Origin: Opitutus sp. GAS368
GTDB taxonomy: Bacteria > Verrucomicrobiota > Verrucomicrobiia > Opitutales > Opitutaceae
Assembly: GCA_945903465.1 (NCBI GenBank)
Contig: CAMDOF010000015.1
Span: forward strand, 18,872 to 82,871
DNA: 64,000 nt
Reading direction: 5' to 3'
Part shown: positions 34,501 to 43,782 of the stretch, one piece after another
Position numbering within the stretch: position 1 is the first letter of the stretch
How the letters are laid out: the number at the start of each line of letters is the position of its first letter
The notes under the pieces: model-generated
Databases searched by the model: none
Seen by the model: the letters and a program-made list of their open reading frames with translations, nothing else
Told to the model about the DNA's origin: nothing
Translations under genes and position numbers: made by a program

Positions 34501-34947
34501 TCACTTGGAGGAGTCCGAGCCCAAGCGCTTCGGAGCCGCGAACCCAACCGAACTTCCCTTCGGCTGAAATGGTTTAACGAAGGCATCATCGAAATCGAAG
34601 ATGTCCGAAAAATCCTCCCTCTGATCATTTTCGGTCTTAGAAAACACGTTGTACTCAATAAGATTGAAGACAATCTCACCAAAATCGCGACAACGCTGAA
34701 TGCGCCAAGCGTTCAGCACTATCTTCGCCAGCGGGCCAAATTGGTCCAAAGCGTAGCCTCGCAAACCCTCCAAGAGCTCGGGCCCGCTCACGTGGCGCGA
34801 ACGCTCCGCTCGCCCGGCATCTTTTTTGCGCAACTCCTTAACCGTGTGATCGAGCCCTGAACGCACGAAGTCATAGGCCTTTCGATCAAAGCGCGGATCT
34901 TCCTTGCAGATCAAAGAAACGACATCGTTGAAATCAGGATTTTGCAT
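34501..34947 (-). CDS. Minf_1886 family protein
   Basis: A 148-residue cytoplasmic protein. The conserved part reads DPRFDRKAYDFVRSGLDHTVK near the start and GYALDQFGPLAKIVLNAWRIQRCRDFGEIVFNLIE (about 66-100), features of the small Minf_1886 family known mainly from Verrucomicrobia and Planctomycetes. The C-terminus is disordered. Function is unknown. It is divergent from a Fur-family gene across 130 bases. Confidence 0.82.
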   Translation of the reverse strand: MQNPDFNDVVSLICKEDPRFDRKAYDFVRSGLDHTVKELRKKDAGRAERSRHVSGPELLEGLRGYALDQFGPLAKIVLNAWRIQRCRDFGEIVFNLIEYNVFSKTENDQREDFSDIFDFDDAFVKPFQPKGSSVGFAAPKRLGSDSSK

Positions 34948-34960
34948 CAATAAAGCCCAA

Positions 34961-35001
34961 GTGAGCAGAATATTCCAGTAGCGAGCAATCCCCAGTGAGC
35001 A
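34961..35001. repeat. Three GYGAGCA direct repeats between divergent genes
   Basis: GTGAGCA (34961-34967), GCGAGCA (34981-34987) and GTGAGCA (34995-35001) lie in direct orientation between the Minf_1886 and Fur-family genes. Two copies are followed by AATAT-like stretches. They may be operator sites, perhaps for the neighbouring Fur-family regulator; this is a guess from position. Confidence 0.35.
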
Positions 35002-35077
35002 GGAGAATATCTATGGGGGTTATTGCTACCATCTATTAACTGGGAAAATACCCATCTCAATCGCAATTCTTTTGCTG

Positions 35078-35602
35078 ATGATCTCAATCTCTAAAAAACC
35101 CCTGCTCTTTTCAAGAACTGCCAGCCAAGGCGACGAGCCAAACCCTTCCGGTCTCGAACAAGCTAAGGCTAAAATGAAGTCCGCCGGCATGCGGATCACC
35201 CAGCCACGAATCGCTATTTTCGATGTCCTCCTGCGCCAAACTAAACCGGCGAGTGTTGAGCAGATCCACGCGAACATCGATAATAAGATAAGCTGCGACC
35301 TCGTCACGGTTTATCGCTGCATGAGTGCCTTCGAAGATATCGGCCTCGCGCGCCGCGCCTTTTTCCATAACGGAACGGTCCTGTACGAACTGAAGATGGG
35401 CGAGCCAAGCCGATATCACATCGTCTGCAAAGAGACCCAGCAGGTGAATGAAATCAACACCGCGATCGCCCATGAATTACAAGTGGCGATCGATCGCGTG
35501 CAGCAAAAACTTCGTGAGCTCGGCTTTGACAAGGTCGAGCATATTGTGGAATTTTTTGGCGTCTCTCCACGCCAGCAGCAACCCGCCTTATCGAGGCCCT
35601 GA
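35078..35602 (+). CDS. Fur-family transcriptional regulator
   Basis: A 174-residue Fur-superfamily protein. The winged-helix DNA-binding part (about 30-100) has MRITQPRIAIFDVLL, PASVEQIHANIDNKISCDLVTVYRCMSAFEDIGLARR. The dimerisation part has YHIVCKETQQVNEI and a helix IDRVQQKLRELGFDKVEHIVEFFGVS. The usual HHDHLIC metal-binding run and the CxxC pairs are mostly gone: one cysteine remains in YHIVCKET. Metal sensing is therefore unclear; it may be a divergent Fur, Zur or PerR. ATG at 35078 is preferred. It is divergent from the Minf_1886 gene, with direct repeats between. Confidence 0.85.
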   Translation: MISISKKPLLFSRTASQGDEPNPSGLEQAKAKMKSAGMRITQPRIAIFDVLLRQTKPASVEQIHANIDNKISCDLVTVYRCMSAFEDIGLARRAFFHNGTVLYELKMGEPSRYHIVCKETQQVNEINTAIAHELQVAIDRVQQKLRELGFDKVEHIVEFFGVSPRQQQPALSRP

Positions 35603-35856
35603 GTAGCCCCACGCCACCTGAGCGAAAAGCCGATCGAGTTGGGCGGGGAACTCACTTCAACGATGCGCTCAACGGCGCCACTCGAACGTAGGGCAGGCCT
35701 CAACGATCCGCCCAAAACTCACCCGCAGTACCCGGGCCAACGTCCCTCCGCAGAAAGATCACTCACTGGCGGCACGCACCATTTTCAGCCGGGTCGCCTG
35801 CTCGAACTGCACCCACCTGAGCAATCCTTTCGAGGAAACCAAACATACCCCCTTTT

Positions 35857-36582
35857 TCAGCGCGCAATCTCTAACAAGTCCGGCAATCGCACCCGCTTTT
35901 CATAGAGCGCCTTGCCCACAATCACCCCGTCCAGATTAGCGTGGCGACGCCCTAGCTCCGCCAATTGGACGACGTCATCCCGATGGCTCACCCCGCCACT
36001 CGCGATGACATTGAACGTCCCCGCTTTCAGCATCGCGGTTTGCGCCGCAAAGTTCGGCCCCGTCAACATCCCGTCAGTCCCAATGTCGGTGTAAATAATT
36101 GTGCGCACCCCGATCGCACCCATGCGCCGCGCCAGATCGAGCGCGCCCGTTCCAGTGGTGTCCACCCAACCCTTCACCGCTACTCTCCCGTCTTTCGCAT
36201 CGATGCCCACCGCAATTTTTTCCCCAAACGCCTGCACCAGTTCATCCACAAAAGCCTCGCTCTCCGCCGCGCGCGTGCCGATCACCGCTCGACTGACGCC
36301 AAAATCAAAGGCCCGCTCAATTGCCGCGCGCGTGCGCAGCCCACCACCCAGTTCGACCTTCATACCGATTGAGGCAATCGCTTGAACCACCGCGAGATTC
36401 TGCGGCTCCCCCAAAAAGGCTCCATCAAGATCAACCACGTGCACCCACGTGCTTCCCTCCGCATGAAATTCCTCAGCCACTGCGACCGGATTCAGCGCGT
36501 ACACGGTCTCTTGATCGGCCCGTCCCTGCAGTAGTCGGACGGCTCGACCGCCTCTAATATCGATAGCTGGATATATCGTCAT
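35857..36582 (-). CDS. hisA: Phosphoribosylformimino-AICAR ribotide isomerase (HisA)
   Basis: Fourth step of histidine synthesis, an Amadori rearrangement in a TIM barrel. The 241 residues hold MTIYPAIDIRGGRAVRLLQG (catalytic aspartate at about 8), HVVDLDGAFLGEPQN, VELGGGLRTRAAIERAF (phosphate loop), IIYTDIGTDGMLTGPN (second catalytic aspartate) and the ASGGVSHRDDV loop. All are diagnostic for HisA over HisF. No other his gene is adjacent in the window. Confidence 0.95.
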   Translation of the reverse strand: MTIYPAIDIRGGRAVRLLQGRADQETVYALNPVAVAEEFHAEGSTWVHVVDLDGAFLGEPQNLAVVQAIASIGMKVELGGGLRTRAAIERAFDFGVSRAVIGTRAAESEAFVDELVQAFGEKIAVGIDAKDGRVAVKGWVDTTGTGALDLARRMGAIGVRTIIYTDIGTDGMLTGPNFAAQTAMLKAGTFNVIASGGVSHRDDVVQLAELGRRHANLDGVIVGKALYEKRVRLPDLLEIAR

Positions 36583-36633
36583 TGGTTAAAAAAACGCTTT
36601 GCGCGCCGGCCAACCAGCGCGAGACTAAAAACC

Positions 36634-37701
36634 ATGTCGACTTACAAAGTCCCGGCCTTCCTCGCTGAATTACTTCATGCCCGCTCGCCTTCCGGTTACG
36701 AGAGCGAGGCGCAGGCCGTCTTTGACCGATACGTCAAGCCTGCCGCGGATCTGTATATTCCAGATGCCCTCGGTAATCGCATCGCCACGTTGAATCCCAA
36801 AGGGGATCCTGTACTCATGCTCGCCGGGCATATGGACGAACTCGGACTTATCGTCACGTTCATCAACCCGGATGGTTTTATCTACTTCGATACCATCGGT
36901 GGCCACGACCTGAGCGTGATTTCAGGGCGTCGTGTCATTATTCAAACCGCCCAAGGCCCCGTCAGGGGTGTCACGGGCAAACGGGCGATCCATCTGATGG
37001 ACGACGAAGATCGTAAGCGAGTTCCCAAGAAACATGAAATATGGATCGATATCGGCGTACGCTCCAAGGCCGAGGCCCGCGCCCGCGTCGCTATCGGCGA
37101 TGTCGCCACTTACGACCACGAGCTCGAAATGATTAGCGGAAGCGTCGGGACGGCGCGGGCTTTCGATAACAAGGTCGGAGCTTATATTGTCGGTGAGACG
37201 CTGATCCGGCTCGCTCGGGACAAGACGCCGCTCGCGGCCAAAGTGGTCAGTGTCGCGACCGCTCAGGAAGAAATCGGGGTGCGGGGCGCGACCACGTCCG
37301 CCTATCTCGTGAACCCACACATCGCGATCGCCATTGATGTCGGTCACGCGACCGACCACCCCGACTGCGATAATCGGAAGTTTGGCGAAACGAAATTAGG
37401 CGGAGGCCCAATCCTCTGCCGCGGTGCCAATATCAACCCGAAGATTTTTGATCGGCTGCTCCGTGCCGCCAAGAAGACCAAGATCCCCTATCAAATCGAG
37501 GCCGACCCACGCCCCACTGGCACCGATGCGCGCGCCATCCAAATGGGCCGCGGCGGCGTGGCCACCGGACTCGTGAGCATTCCTCTCCGCTACATGCACA
37601 CCCCGAGCGAAGTTGTCGACCTCGAGGACGTTGAGCGCTGCGTGCGCCTCTTGGTGGAGTTTGCGAAGGGCCTCGAAAAGGGCGACTACGCCCACTGGTA
37701 A
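36634..37701 (+). CDS. M42-family aminopeptidase (tetrahedral aminopeptidase/glutamyl aminopeptidase type)
   Basis: A 355-residue binuclear zinc aminopeptidase. Visible zinc and catalytic residues are LAGHMDELGLIV (histidine, about 67), RAFDNKVGAYIV (bridging aspartate), ATAQEEIGVRGA (catalytic and metal glutamates), AIDVGHATDHPD, and the final YMHTPSEVVDLEDV histidine. M42 enzymes form dodecameric tetrahedra that trim peptides downstream of the proteasome or Clp proteases. The gene is single on its strand and divergent from hisA. Confidence 0.92.
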   Translation: MSTYKVPAFLAELLHARSPSGYESEAQAVFDRYVKPAADLYIPDALGNRIATLNPKGDPVLMLAGHMDELGLIVTFINPDGFIYFDTIGGHDLSVISGRRVIIQTAQGPVRGVTGKRAIHLMDDEDRKRVPKKHEIWIDIGVRSKAEARARVAIGDVATYDHELEMISGSVGTARAFDNKVGAYIVGETLIRLARDKTPLAAKVVSVATAQEEIGVRGATTSAYLVNPHIAIAIDVGHATDHPDCDNRKFGETKLGGGPILCRGANINPKIFDRLLRAAKKTKIPYQIEADPRPTGTDARAIQMGRGGVATGLVSIPLRYMHTPSEVVDLEDVERCVRLLVEFAKGLEKGDYAHW

Positions 37702-38071
37702 ACGCGGCCCAACCGACCGGCGCGGAGGACGTAGGCCCACCCCCGTGATTCGCCGCCGAGGAGTCTGTCGGACTTCGCCGCTCGAAGTTCTGCCGCTACG
37801 AGGGTGAGCTAGCGGGGGAATCACCACTCGCTCACGCTCGCGGCTACGGCCAGAAAGTCCAAATTCCCAAAGCAGTTGGGATTAGCGGCAAGTCATAATC
37901 CACCAACGTCCCATACAGTCTGGACTTTTGCGTGGTCCCGAGCACCCGCGCCAGCGCGCGATGCTAAAGCGACTCGCGGATGCTCTGGACTCACTCTGAT
38001 TCCTGCCGGGAGTGAGGAGGTCTGCGGCTGCCCCGGAAAATCAAAGTCTGAAACTTTCGGGTGATCGGCGA
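37702..38071. other. Non-coding gap with palindromic elements
   Basis: No gene is seen in 370 bases. A nested palindrome spans 37745-37824: GTGATTC (37745-37751) mirrors GAATCAC (37818-37824), with an inner hairpin ACTTCG/CGAAGT (37772-37788). Another 7-bp stem, CTCACTC/GAGTGAG, lies at 37990-38016. Neither has a T-run. They look like remnants of interspersed palindromic repeats. Confidence 0.5.
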
Positions 38072-39364
38072 TTAAGCCGCGTCCTCCTTGGACTCTCCCT
38101 TGGCCACCAAACGCAAGGTCGGCCGACGCCGGCCAGCCACCACCGCCGCGTCCACGACCACTTCGCTGACATCATCCCGCTGGGGCAGCTCGTACATTAC
38201 GTCGAGCATAAGTTTCTCCATAATTGAACGGAGCGCCCGCGCGCCTGTCTTTAACTCCATGGCCTTGGCCGCAATCGCCTTAACCGCATCCGGGGTGAAC
38301 TTCAATCTGACTCCATCCATCGCAAAAAGCTTCGCGTACTGCTTCACAATTGCATTTTTCGTCCGCAACAGAATTTTCTCCAAATCCGCCACCGCGAGTT
38401 GATCGAGCACCGAAATAACGGGAAGCCGCCCGATGAATTCAGGGATCATCCCGAAACGAACAAGATCCTCGGGCGCGAGCGCTTTCATCAAATCCTCAGG
38501 ATTTAGGGCCGCCTCTTGCTGAGCCGAGATCGCGGTAAATCCGAGGCTTTTCGTCCCCAAACGCCGCTGCACAATCGCTTCTAACCCAACAAAAGCCCCC
38601 CCGCATATGAAGAGAATGTTCGAGGTGTTAATCTGGATATATTCTTGGTTCGGATGCTTCCGACCACCCTGAGGGGGAACATTGCACGTCGTCCCTTCCA
38701 ATATCTTTAACAGCGCTTGTTGCACGCCTTCACCCGAAACATCGCGCGTAATCGAGACGTTCTCTGTCTTGCGACCAATCTTGTCGATTTCATCAATGTA
38801 GATGATACCGCATTCCGCTTTTTTGACGTCGTAGCTCGCCGCTTGCAGCAAACGCAGCACGACGTTTTCAACATCTTCGCCCACGTAGCCCGCCTCCGTC
38901 AGAGTCGTGGCGTCGGAAATCGCAAAAGGAACATCCAGAATCTTGGCGAGCGTGCGCGCCAGCAAGGTCTTCCCTGAACCCGTCGGACCCGTCAGAAGAA
39001 TATTGCTCTTCTCAATCTCAACCTCACTGAACTCGGCCGAAATCGCCGTCGAATCTTTCAGCTGACCTGATTGAAACATCAGTCGCTTGTAATGGTTATA
39101 GACTGCTACCGAGAGAACTTTTTTAGCATGATCCTGGCCGATTACGTGCTCATCCAGCGCCCTCTTGATGTCAGATGTTTTCACCAAGCGAAACGCCGGC
39201 TTCACCTCAGCGACGGGCACCTTCAGCTCACGATCAATGATCGTTTTGCAGACATTTACACAAGAATCGCAAATAAAGACGCCCGGACCAGCAATGATCT
39301 TCCGTACCTCCGCCTGCGACTTGCCGCAGAAGGAGCAGAGGGTCATGCGAGCTGATTTAGCCAT
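38072..39364 (-). CDS. clpX: ATP-dependent Clp protease ATP-binding subunit ClpX
   Basis: AAA+ unfoldase that feeds ClpP. The 430 residues begin with a C4 zinc domain ([14 protein letters not shown], about 9-38). The AAA+ module has Walker [15 protein letters not shown], Walker [13 protein letters not shown], the pore-type GYVGEDVE segment, sensor-1 ILFICGGAF, the IGF-like loop region KSLGF, and the arginine-finger/sensor-2 region ending in [18 protein letters not shown]. The ATG at 39364 is chosen because the preceding 53 codons are not ClpX-like. It is third in the tig-clpP-clpX operon. Confidence 0.96.
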   Translation of the reverse strand: MAKSARMTLCSFCGKSQAEVRKIIAGPGVFICDSCVNVCKTIIDRELKVPVAEVKPAFRLVKTSDIKRALDEHVIGQDHAKKVLSVAVYNHYKRLMFQSGQLKDSTAISAEFSEVEIEKSNILLTGPTGSGKTLLARTLAKILDVPFAISDATTLTEAGYVGEDVENVVLRLLQAASYDVKKAECGIIYIDEIDKIGRKTENVSITRDVSGEGVQQALLKILEGTTCNVPPQGGRKHPNQEYIQINTSNILFICGGAFVGLEAIVQRRLGTKSLGFTAISAQQEAALNPEDLMKALAPEDLVRFGMIPEFIGRLPVISVLDQLAVADLEKILLRTKNAIVKQYAKLFAMDGVRLKFTPDAVKAIAAKAMELKTGARALRSIMEKLMLDVMYELPQRDDVSEVVVDAAVVAGRRRPTLRLVAKGESKEDAA

Positions 39365-39455
39365 AGACCAAAGGTGGGAGAGCGACCGCCGGTGTCGAGG
39401 CGAGACTACGTGTCGGTCAGTCAACGAGCACTCGGCACGCGGGCGGCACCAATCG

Positions 39456-40073
39456 TCAGGCGGGCACCTGGGCCACAGCCTGGACCTCGCGGGTCGAACT
39501 GACGACATGATCGACGAGGCCATATTCTTTGGCCTCCGGAGCGCTCAGATAATAATCGCGATCCGAGTCTTTTTCGATGACCTCAGGCGACTTCCCAGTA
39601 TGACGAGAAATCGCTTCGTTCAACGTCTTGCGCCAACGAAGAATTTCTCTCGCCGCAATCGCGAAATCCGCGGCTTGGCCACCAGCACCGCCGCTAGGTT
39701 GATGAATCATCACCCGACTATTCGGCAAAGCGAAGCGCTTGCCCTTGGTCCCCGCCGCCAAGAGCACCGTGCTCATACTGGCGGCCATACCCACGCAATA
39801 GGTCACGATATCACACTGCAGAAAATTCATCGTATCGTAGATCGCCATGCCACCTGTCACCACGCCACCGGGTGAATTGATGTACAAATGGATGTCCTTC
39901 TTCGCGTCCTCCATCTGAAGGTAGAGCATCTGCGCGATGACGAGGTTCGCCACCATATCGTCAATCGGCGTACCAATGAAGATGATACGATCTTTCAAAA
40001 GTCGCGAATAGATGTCCATCGACCGTTCGCCGCGGCCGGTATTTTCAAGAACAATGGGAACGTAGTAGCTCAC
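39456..40073 (-). CDS. clpP: ATP-dependent Clp protease proteolytic subunit ClpP
   Basis: Serine protease that forms the tetradecameric degradation chamber. The 205 residues have the catalytic serine in [16 protein letters not shown], the histidine in [11 protein letters not shown] and the aspartate in [22 protein letters not shown]. The N-terminus [31 protein letters not shown] is typical. It starts with GTG. It lies between tig and clpX, the standard order. Confidence 0.97.
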   Translation of the reverse strand: MSYYVPIVLENTGRGERSMDIYSRLLKDRIIFIGTPIDDMVANLVIAQMLYLQMEDAKKDIHLYINSPGGVVTGGMAIYDTMNFLQCDIVTYCVGMAASMSTVLLAAGTKGKRFALPNSRVMIHQPSGGAGGQAADFAIAAREILRWRKTLNEAISRHTGKSPEVIEKDSDRDYYLSAPEAKEYGLVDHVVSSTREVQAVAQVPA

Positions 40074-40098
40074 AGAATTAGGGATGAAATGGATGCGA

Positions 40099-41421
40099 TC
40101 AAACCTTTGGTTCGACCACGGTCACCGTAGCCATGGACACCAGAAAATCAACCGCCTTGTCGAAGAGGATACTCTGCTGAACCGAACGAAGCTGTTCGCG
40201 ATCGGCCGCGAGCGTCTTCGCCAGCTTGTCAGGCTTCTGGTTGGAGCGATTGGATTCACGATAAATAAATTGATTCAGATCATCGCTGGTCACTTCGAGG
40301 GCCTCCTTTTCGGCAATCTTCACGAGGATGAGCTGCATTTTTACCCGATTGTGGGCAGCCTGACGCGCACCTGCGAACAACTCCTTCTTATCCTTTTCGA
40401 ACTGATCCTCCTGCACGCCTCGGCGCATATTCTCCTCAATAAACTGGCGAAGGACGGATTGCGTTTCGGCCTCGACGAGAGAATCCGGTACTGGGAAATC
40501 AACCTTGGCCCCAAGGGCCTCCGTCACTTGGCGACGCTGGGCCATCCGATTCTCATAATCTTTCCGCATCTTCAGATTGCTACCTACTTGCGACTGCAGA
40601 CCGGCCAGATCGTCGACCTGATGCGATTTGAAAAAAGGCTCATCGAGCTCAGGCAGCAACCGTGCCCGAATCTCGAGAATCGCCAAAGAGTAAAGGGCAA
40701 CTTTACCGGCCAAGGCCGGCGCGAGGGCGAACTCCGCGGGGAACTCCACGGACACATCTTTTTTTTCCGCACTACTCAACCCCGCCAGATGCTGACCCAA
40801 ACCTGGAATGACGCCTTGAATGGCCCCGTCGACCTCTTCCCAAGTCTGCGGCGCCTGGCCGTACAAGGGCTTCTCCGGGACTAATTCAACGATCGGCTGA
40901 CCAGCGATCTTGCCTTCGTAGGAAAGTTTGACGAAGTCGCCCTTCTGCGCCGGCCGATCCACGGGTTTAAAATCTGCCCGCTCCCCACGGAGCCCCTCGA
41001 TCGCCACTGAAATTTCCGCCTCGGTCGCATCCGAAGAGACGATCTCAGTTGGCAAACCCCGATATTCGGGAAGCTCGAACTCGGGGCGCACATCCAATGT
41101 GATCGTGATGGTCGCCGGCGAGCCGAAGACAATCACCCCCTCCTCGATATTAACAACATTCAGCACATCAAGCTTCTCCTGATCAATCGCCGCCCGGTAA
41201 GCCTTTGAAACGACATTCTTCCTGAAATCATCCGTGACTTCCTTCTGAAAACGCCTCGCAACCATGGAAGCAGGCGCCTTGCCGGGCCGGAACCCGGGAA
41301 TCCGGGCAAACTTGGCGATTTCCATCACGACCCCTTGATGCTCGGTGGCGACTTCGCTCGATTCGAGCACGATGACGAGACTCTTGCGGGTGGCGGAGAC
41401 ACTGTTTAGTTGGACGTTCAC
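40099..41421 (-). CDS. tig: Trigger factor (ribosome-associated chaperone)
   Basis: A 440-residue trigger factor. The N-terminal ribosome-binding domain has the signature [18 protein letters not shown] (about 48-65, related to the GFRxGKxP loop). The central PPIase (FKBP-like) domain (about 155-245) has [17 protein letters not shown], and the C-terminal helical domain cradles nascent chains. Start is GTG at 41421. It is first in the tig-clpP-clpX operon with 25 bases before clpP. Confidence 0.93.
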   Translation of the reverse strand: MNVQLNSVSATRKSLVIVLESSEVATEHQGVVMEIAKFARIPGFRPGKAPASMVARRFQKEVTDDFRKNVVSKAYRAAIDQEKLDVLNVVNIEEGVIVFGSPATITITLDVRPEFELPEYRGLPTEIVSSDATEAEISVAIEGLRGERADFKPVDRPAQKGDFVKLSYEGKIAGQPIVELVPEKPLYGQAPQTWEEVDGAIQGVIPGLGQHLAGLSSAEKKDVSVEFPAEFALAPALAGKVALYSLAILEIRARLLPELDEPFFKSHQVDDLAGLQSQVGSNLKMRKDYENRMAQRRQVTEALGAKVDFPVPDSLVEAETQSVLRQFIEENMRRGVQEDQFEKDKKELFAGARQAAHNRVKMQLILVKIAEKEALEVTSDDLNQFIYRESNRSNQKPDKLAKTLAADREQLRSVQQSILFDKAVDFLVSMATVTVVEPKV

Positions 41422-41582
41422 GGCGTATGGTCAGACGAGTTTTATGTTAAAAGAATTGTCCAAGTTAGGGCGCAAGCCCGCTCGGTCAATGCCGGATTCT
41501 GTGCCGATAGAAAGCCCCGTGCAAAAGTCCGAAGTTTCTGAACGCTTGCGCCTCGCTCATCGCGGGCTTTTCGTCACTCCCC

Positions 41583-42215
41583 ATGTCCAGCCTCCGTCAA
41601 TTGCTCGCCGCGCACGCTCCGCTCCTGCTTCTTGACACGGCATCCACGCACGTTCAGGTCGGGTGGCTACGTGCGGACGGCTCGTCGGACTGGCGCAAAA
41701 GCTCCGAGGAGGCCGGGGTGGGCATTTTTGAATCGCTCGAACGGCTGGGGGTTCAATCAACGGAAGCCGAGGCCTTTCTTTACTGCGAGGGCCCTGGTTC
41801 TGTCCTCGGCATTCGGACCGCGGCCATGGCGATGCGAACGTGGACGGCGCTTCGCCCAAGGCCGGTCTATGGCTATTTCAGCCTTGCGCTGGTGGCCCAT
41901 CAACTCCGGCGACCCGACCTCACCGTCATCGCGGATGCCCGACGGGAAGCTTGGCACAGCTTTAATCTGCAGCGCGGGCTCGTGCGCGTCCCCACCGCTG
42001 AACTAGGCGGCGAACTGGTAACTCCAGAGAATTTTCGAGCCTGGTCGGTGCCGCCGCCGAACGTGACCGCCGTGCCGTATAGCTTGGATCGACTCCTTCC
42101 CGAACTTCTGGACGACGATCTTTTTCGCACCTCGGCAGAGCCGGATGCGTTCCTGCACGAGGATCCAAGCTATGCCAAGTGGACCCCACAAATCCACCGG
42201 GCACCCGAAAAATAA
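41583..42215 (+). CDS. tsaB: TsaB-like protein (tRNA threonylcarbamoyladenosine synthesis)
   Basis: A 210-residue protein of the ASKHA fold. The N-terminal LLLLDTASTHVQVGWL and the conserved EGPGSVLGIRTAAMAMRTWTAL (compare GPGSFTGxRIG) identify the TsaB/YeaZ family, which partners TsaD and TsaE to make t6A in tRNA. The sequence diverges in the C-terminal half (VIADARREAWHSFNLQ is recognisable). No tsaD or rimI is adjacent. It converges with ugd. Confidence 0.85.
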   Translation: MSSLRQLLAAHAPLLLLDTASTHVQVGWLRADGSSDWRKSSEEAGVGIFESLERLGVQSTEAEAFLYCEGPGSVLGIRTAAMAMRTWTALRPRPVYGYFSLALVAHQLRRPDLTVIADARREAWHSFNLQRGLVRVPTAELGGELVTPENFRAWSVPPPNVTAVPYSLDRLLPELLDDDLFRTSAEPDAFLHEDPSYAKWTPQIHRAPEK

Positions 42216-42244
42216 ACGGCTCCGGCCGACCCAGAAGCGGCCGG
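42208..42244 (-). terminator. Candidate terminator after ugd
   Basis: CCGGCCG (42222-42228) and CGGCCGG (42238-42244) form a 7-bp stem with a 9-base loop. On the minus strand a T-rich stretch (TTTATTTTTC) follows after 6 bases. It lies 54 bases past the ugd stop between convergent genes. The gap before the T-run weakens the call. Confidence 0.45.
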
Positions 42245-42297
42245 CCCGCGGTTGGTGATCAGCCAGCGAAATCGCGCTACGCGGATCTGGCCGTGGG

Positions 42298-43656
42298 CTA
42301 TTTCCCAATTCCGCTGGCGCGAAAACCGAGGGCGCGCAATTTCGGGAGGTCGAGAATATTACGACCGTCGAAAATGAATGCCGGCTGGTGCATGCCCGCG
42401 TAAATCTTCGTATAATCGAGAGTTTTAAACTCATCCCACTCGGTCAGGATGACAACTGCGTGCGCACCCATCGCCGCCTCGTAAGGATCCTGAACGACCG
42501 AAAGTTGTGACTCATCACGACCTTTACCCAGCGCGTCGAAACGAATTTCGTGGGCCGGCACTTTGGGATCGTAGACCACGATCCGCGCCTGCTCATCGAG
42601 CAAATCGCGACAGACCGAGATCGCCGCCGATTCACGGGTGTCGTTGGTGTCTTTCTTAAAAGCAAACCCGAAGATGGCGATTTTTTTAGCCGCCACGGTG
42701 TTGAAGAGCGAGCGCACCACCTTGGTCGCGAAACGCCGCTTTTGCCAGTCGTTCATCTTCACGACGCCTTCCCAATAAGTGGCGACCTCCGGTAAACCAA
42801 AGTGCTCGCACAGGTAGACGAGGTTAAGAATGTCTTTCTGGAAGCACGAACCGCCAAAGCCGACGGAGGCCTTGAGAAATTTTGGACCAATCCGCGAGTC
42901 CCGCCCAATCGCATTGGCCACCTCATCCACATCGGCCCCCGTGGCCTCGCAGAGCGCCGAGATGGAGTTGATCGAGGAAATCCGCTGCGCGAGAAACGCA
43001 TTGGCAACAAGTTTCGAAAGTTCCGAGGACCAGAGATTCGTCGCAATAATCCGGTCAAGGGGAACCCAATGCGCGTATACATCCGCCAGTTTCTGCAAGG
43101 CGATCGCTCCGCTCGGAGTCCGCTCACCGCCAATCAGAACGCGATCGGGGGCCAACAAGTCCGCTACCGCGGTACCTTCCGCGAGAAACTCCGGGTTTGA
43201 TAAAACCTCGAACGCGTGACCATGAGAATTGGCCGCGAGGATGTCTTTAATCGTCTCGGCTGTTTTCACCGGAATGGTCGATTTCTCGACGATTATTTTC
43301 GGGCCGTTGGCCTGCTCCGCAATAGTCCTCGCGACGGATTCGATAAACCGTAAATCCGCCGCTCGGCCTGCGCCCACTCCATAGGTTTTCGTCGGGGTAT
43401 TCACTGCCACAAAAATGATATCCGCGGCCTTGATCCCCCCGTGAATATCCGTCGAAAAATGAAGGTTAATTCCTCTGCGCTGCCGGACAATTTCATCCAA
43501 GCCCGGTTCGTAAATAGGCAATGTTTCAGAATTCCAAGCGGCGATCCGCGCCGCATTCATATCAACGACGGTCACCTGGATGTGCGGCGCTTTCAGCGCG
43601 ATCATCGCCATCGTGGGACCTCCGACGTAACCAGCACCAATGCAACAAATTTTCAT
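42298..43656 (-). CDS. ugd: UDP-glucose 6-dehydrogenase
   Basis: Oxidises UDP-glucose to UDP-glucuronate with two NAD. The 452 residues start with the Rossmann motif [20 protein letters not shown], followed by [47 protein letters not shown] and the catalytic-cysteine block [25 protein letters not shown]. The TKTYG and KTAE features and the length resemble the animal-type enzyme more than the short bacterial type. The product could feed surface polysaccharide or LPS genes in this region. It lies 126 bases after ftsH on the same strand. Confidence 0.95.
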   Translation of the reverse strand: MKICCIGAGYVGGPTMAMIALKAPHIQVTVVDMNAARIAAWNSETLPIYEPGLDEIVRQRRGINLHFSTDIHGGIKAADIIFVAVNTPTKTYGVGAGRAADLRFIESVARTIAEQANGPKIIVEKSTIPVKTAETIKDILAANSHGHAFEVLSNPEFLAEGTAVADLLAPDRVLIGGERTPSGAIALQKLADVYAHWVPLDRIIATNLWSSELSKLVANAFLAQRISSINSISALCEATGADVDEVANAIGRDSRIGPKFLKASVGFGGSCFQKDILNLVYLCEHFGLPEVATYWEGVVKMNDWQKRRFATKVVRSLFNTVAAKKIAIFGFAFKKDTNDTRESAAISVCRDLLDEQARIVVYDPKVPAHEIRFDALGKGRDESQLSVVQDPYEAAMGAHAVVILTEWDEFKTLDYTKIYAGMHQPAFIFDGRNILDLPKLRALGFRASGIGK

Positions 43657-43782
43657 AGATTATCCTAGTGCGGAGAATTGGCGGCGCCCGGCACGAATCA
43701 AGGCAGGAAGAAAGAAGATGCTACCTGCCAATTCGCGGCGGAACTGCCGGAACTAACGGGGCGGGCCCGCGCCCGCCTCTGA

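Noticed and set aside
35603..35856. Possible small gene or gene remnant between the Fur-family gene and hisA
   Set aside because: Short frames on both strands (for example 27 codons on the minus strand) have no features; nothing supportable was seen in this gap.
41462..41489. TTGACC-16-TAACTT as a promoter for tig-clpP-clpX
   Set aside because: The -10 match is poor and such matches are common by chance; not strong enough to list.
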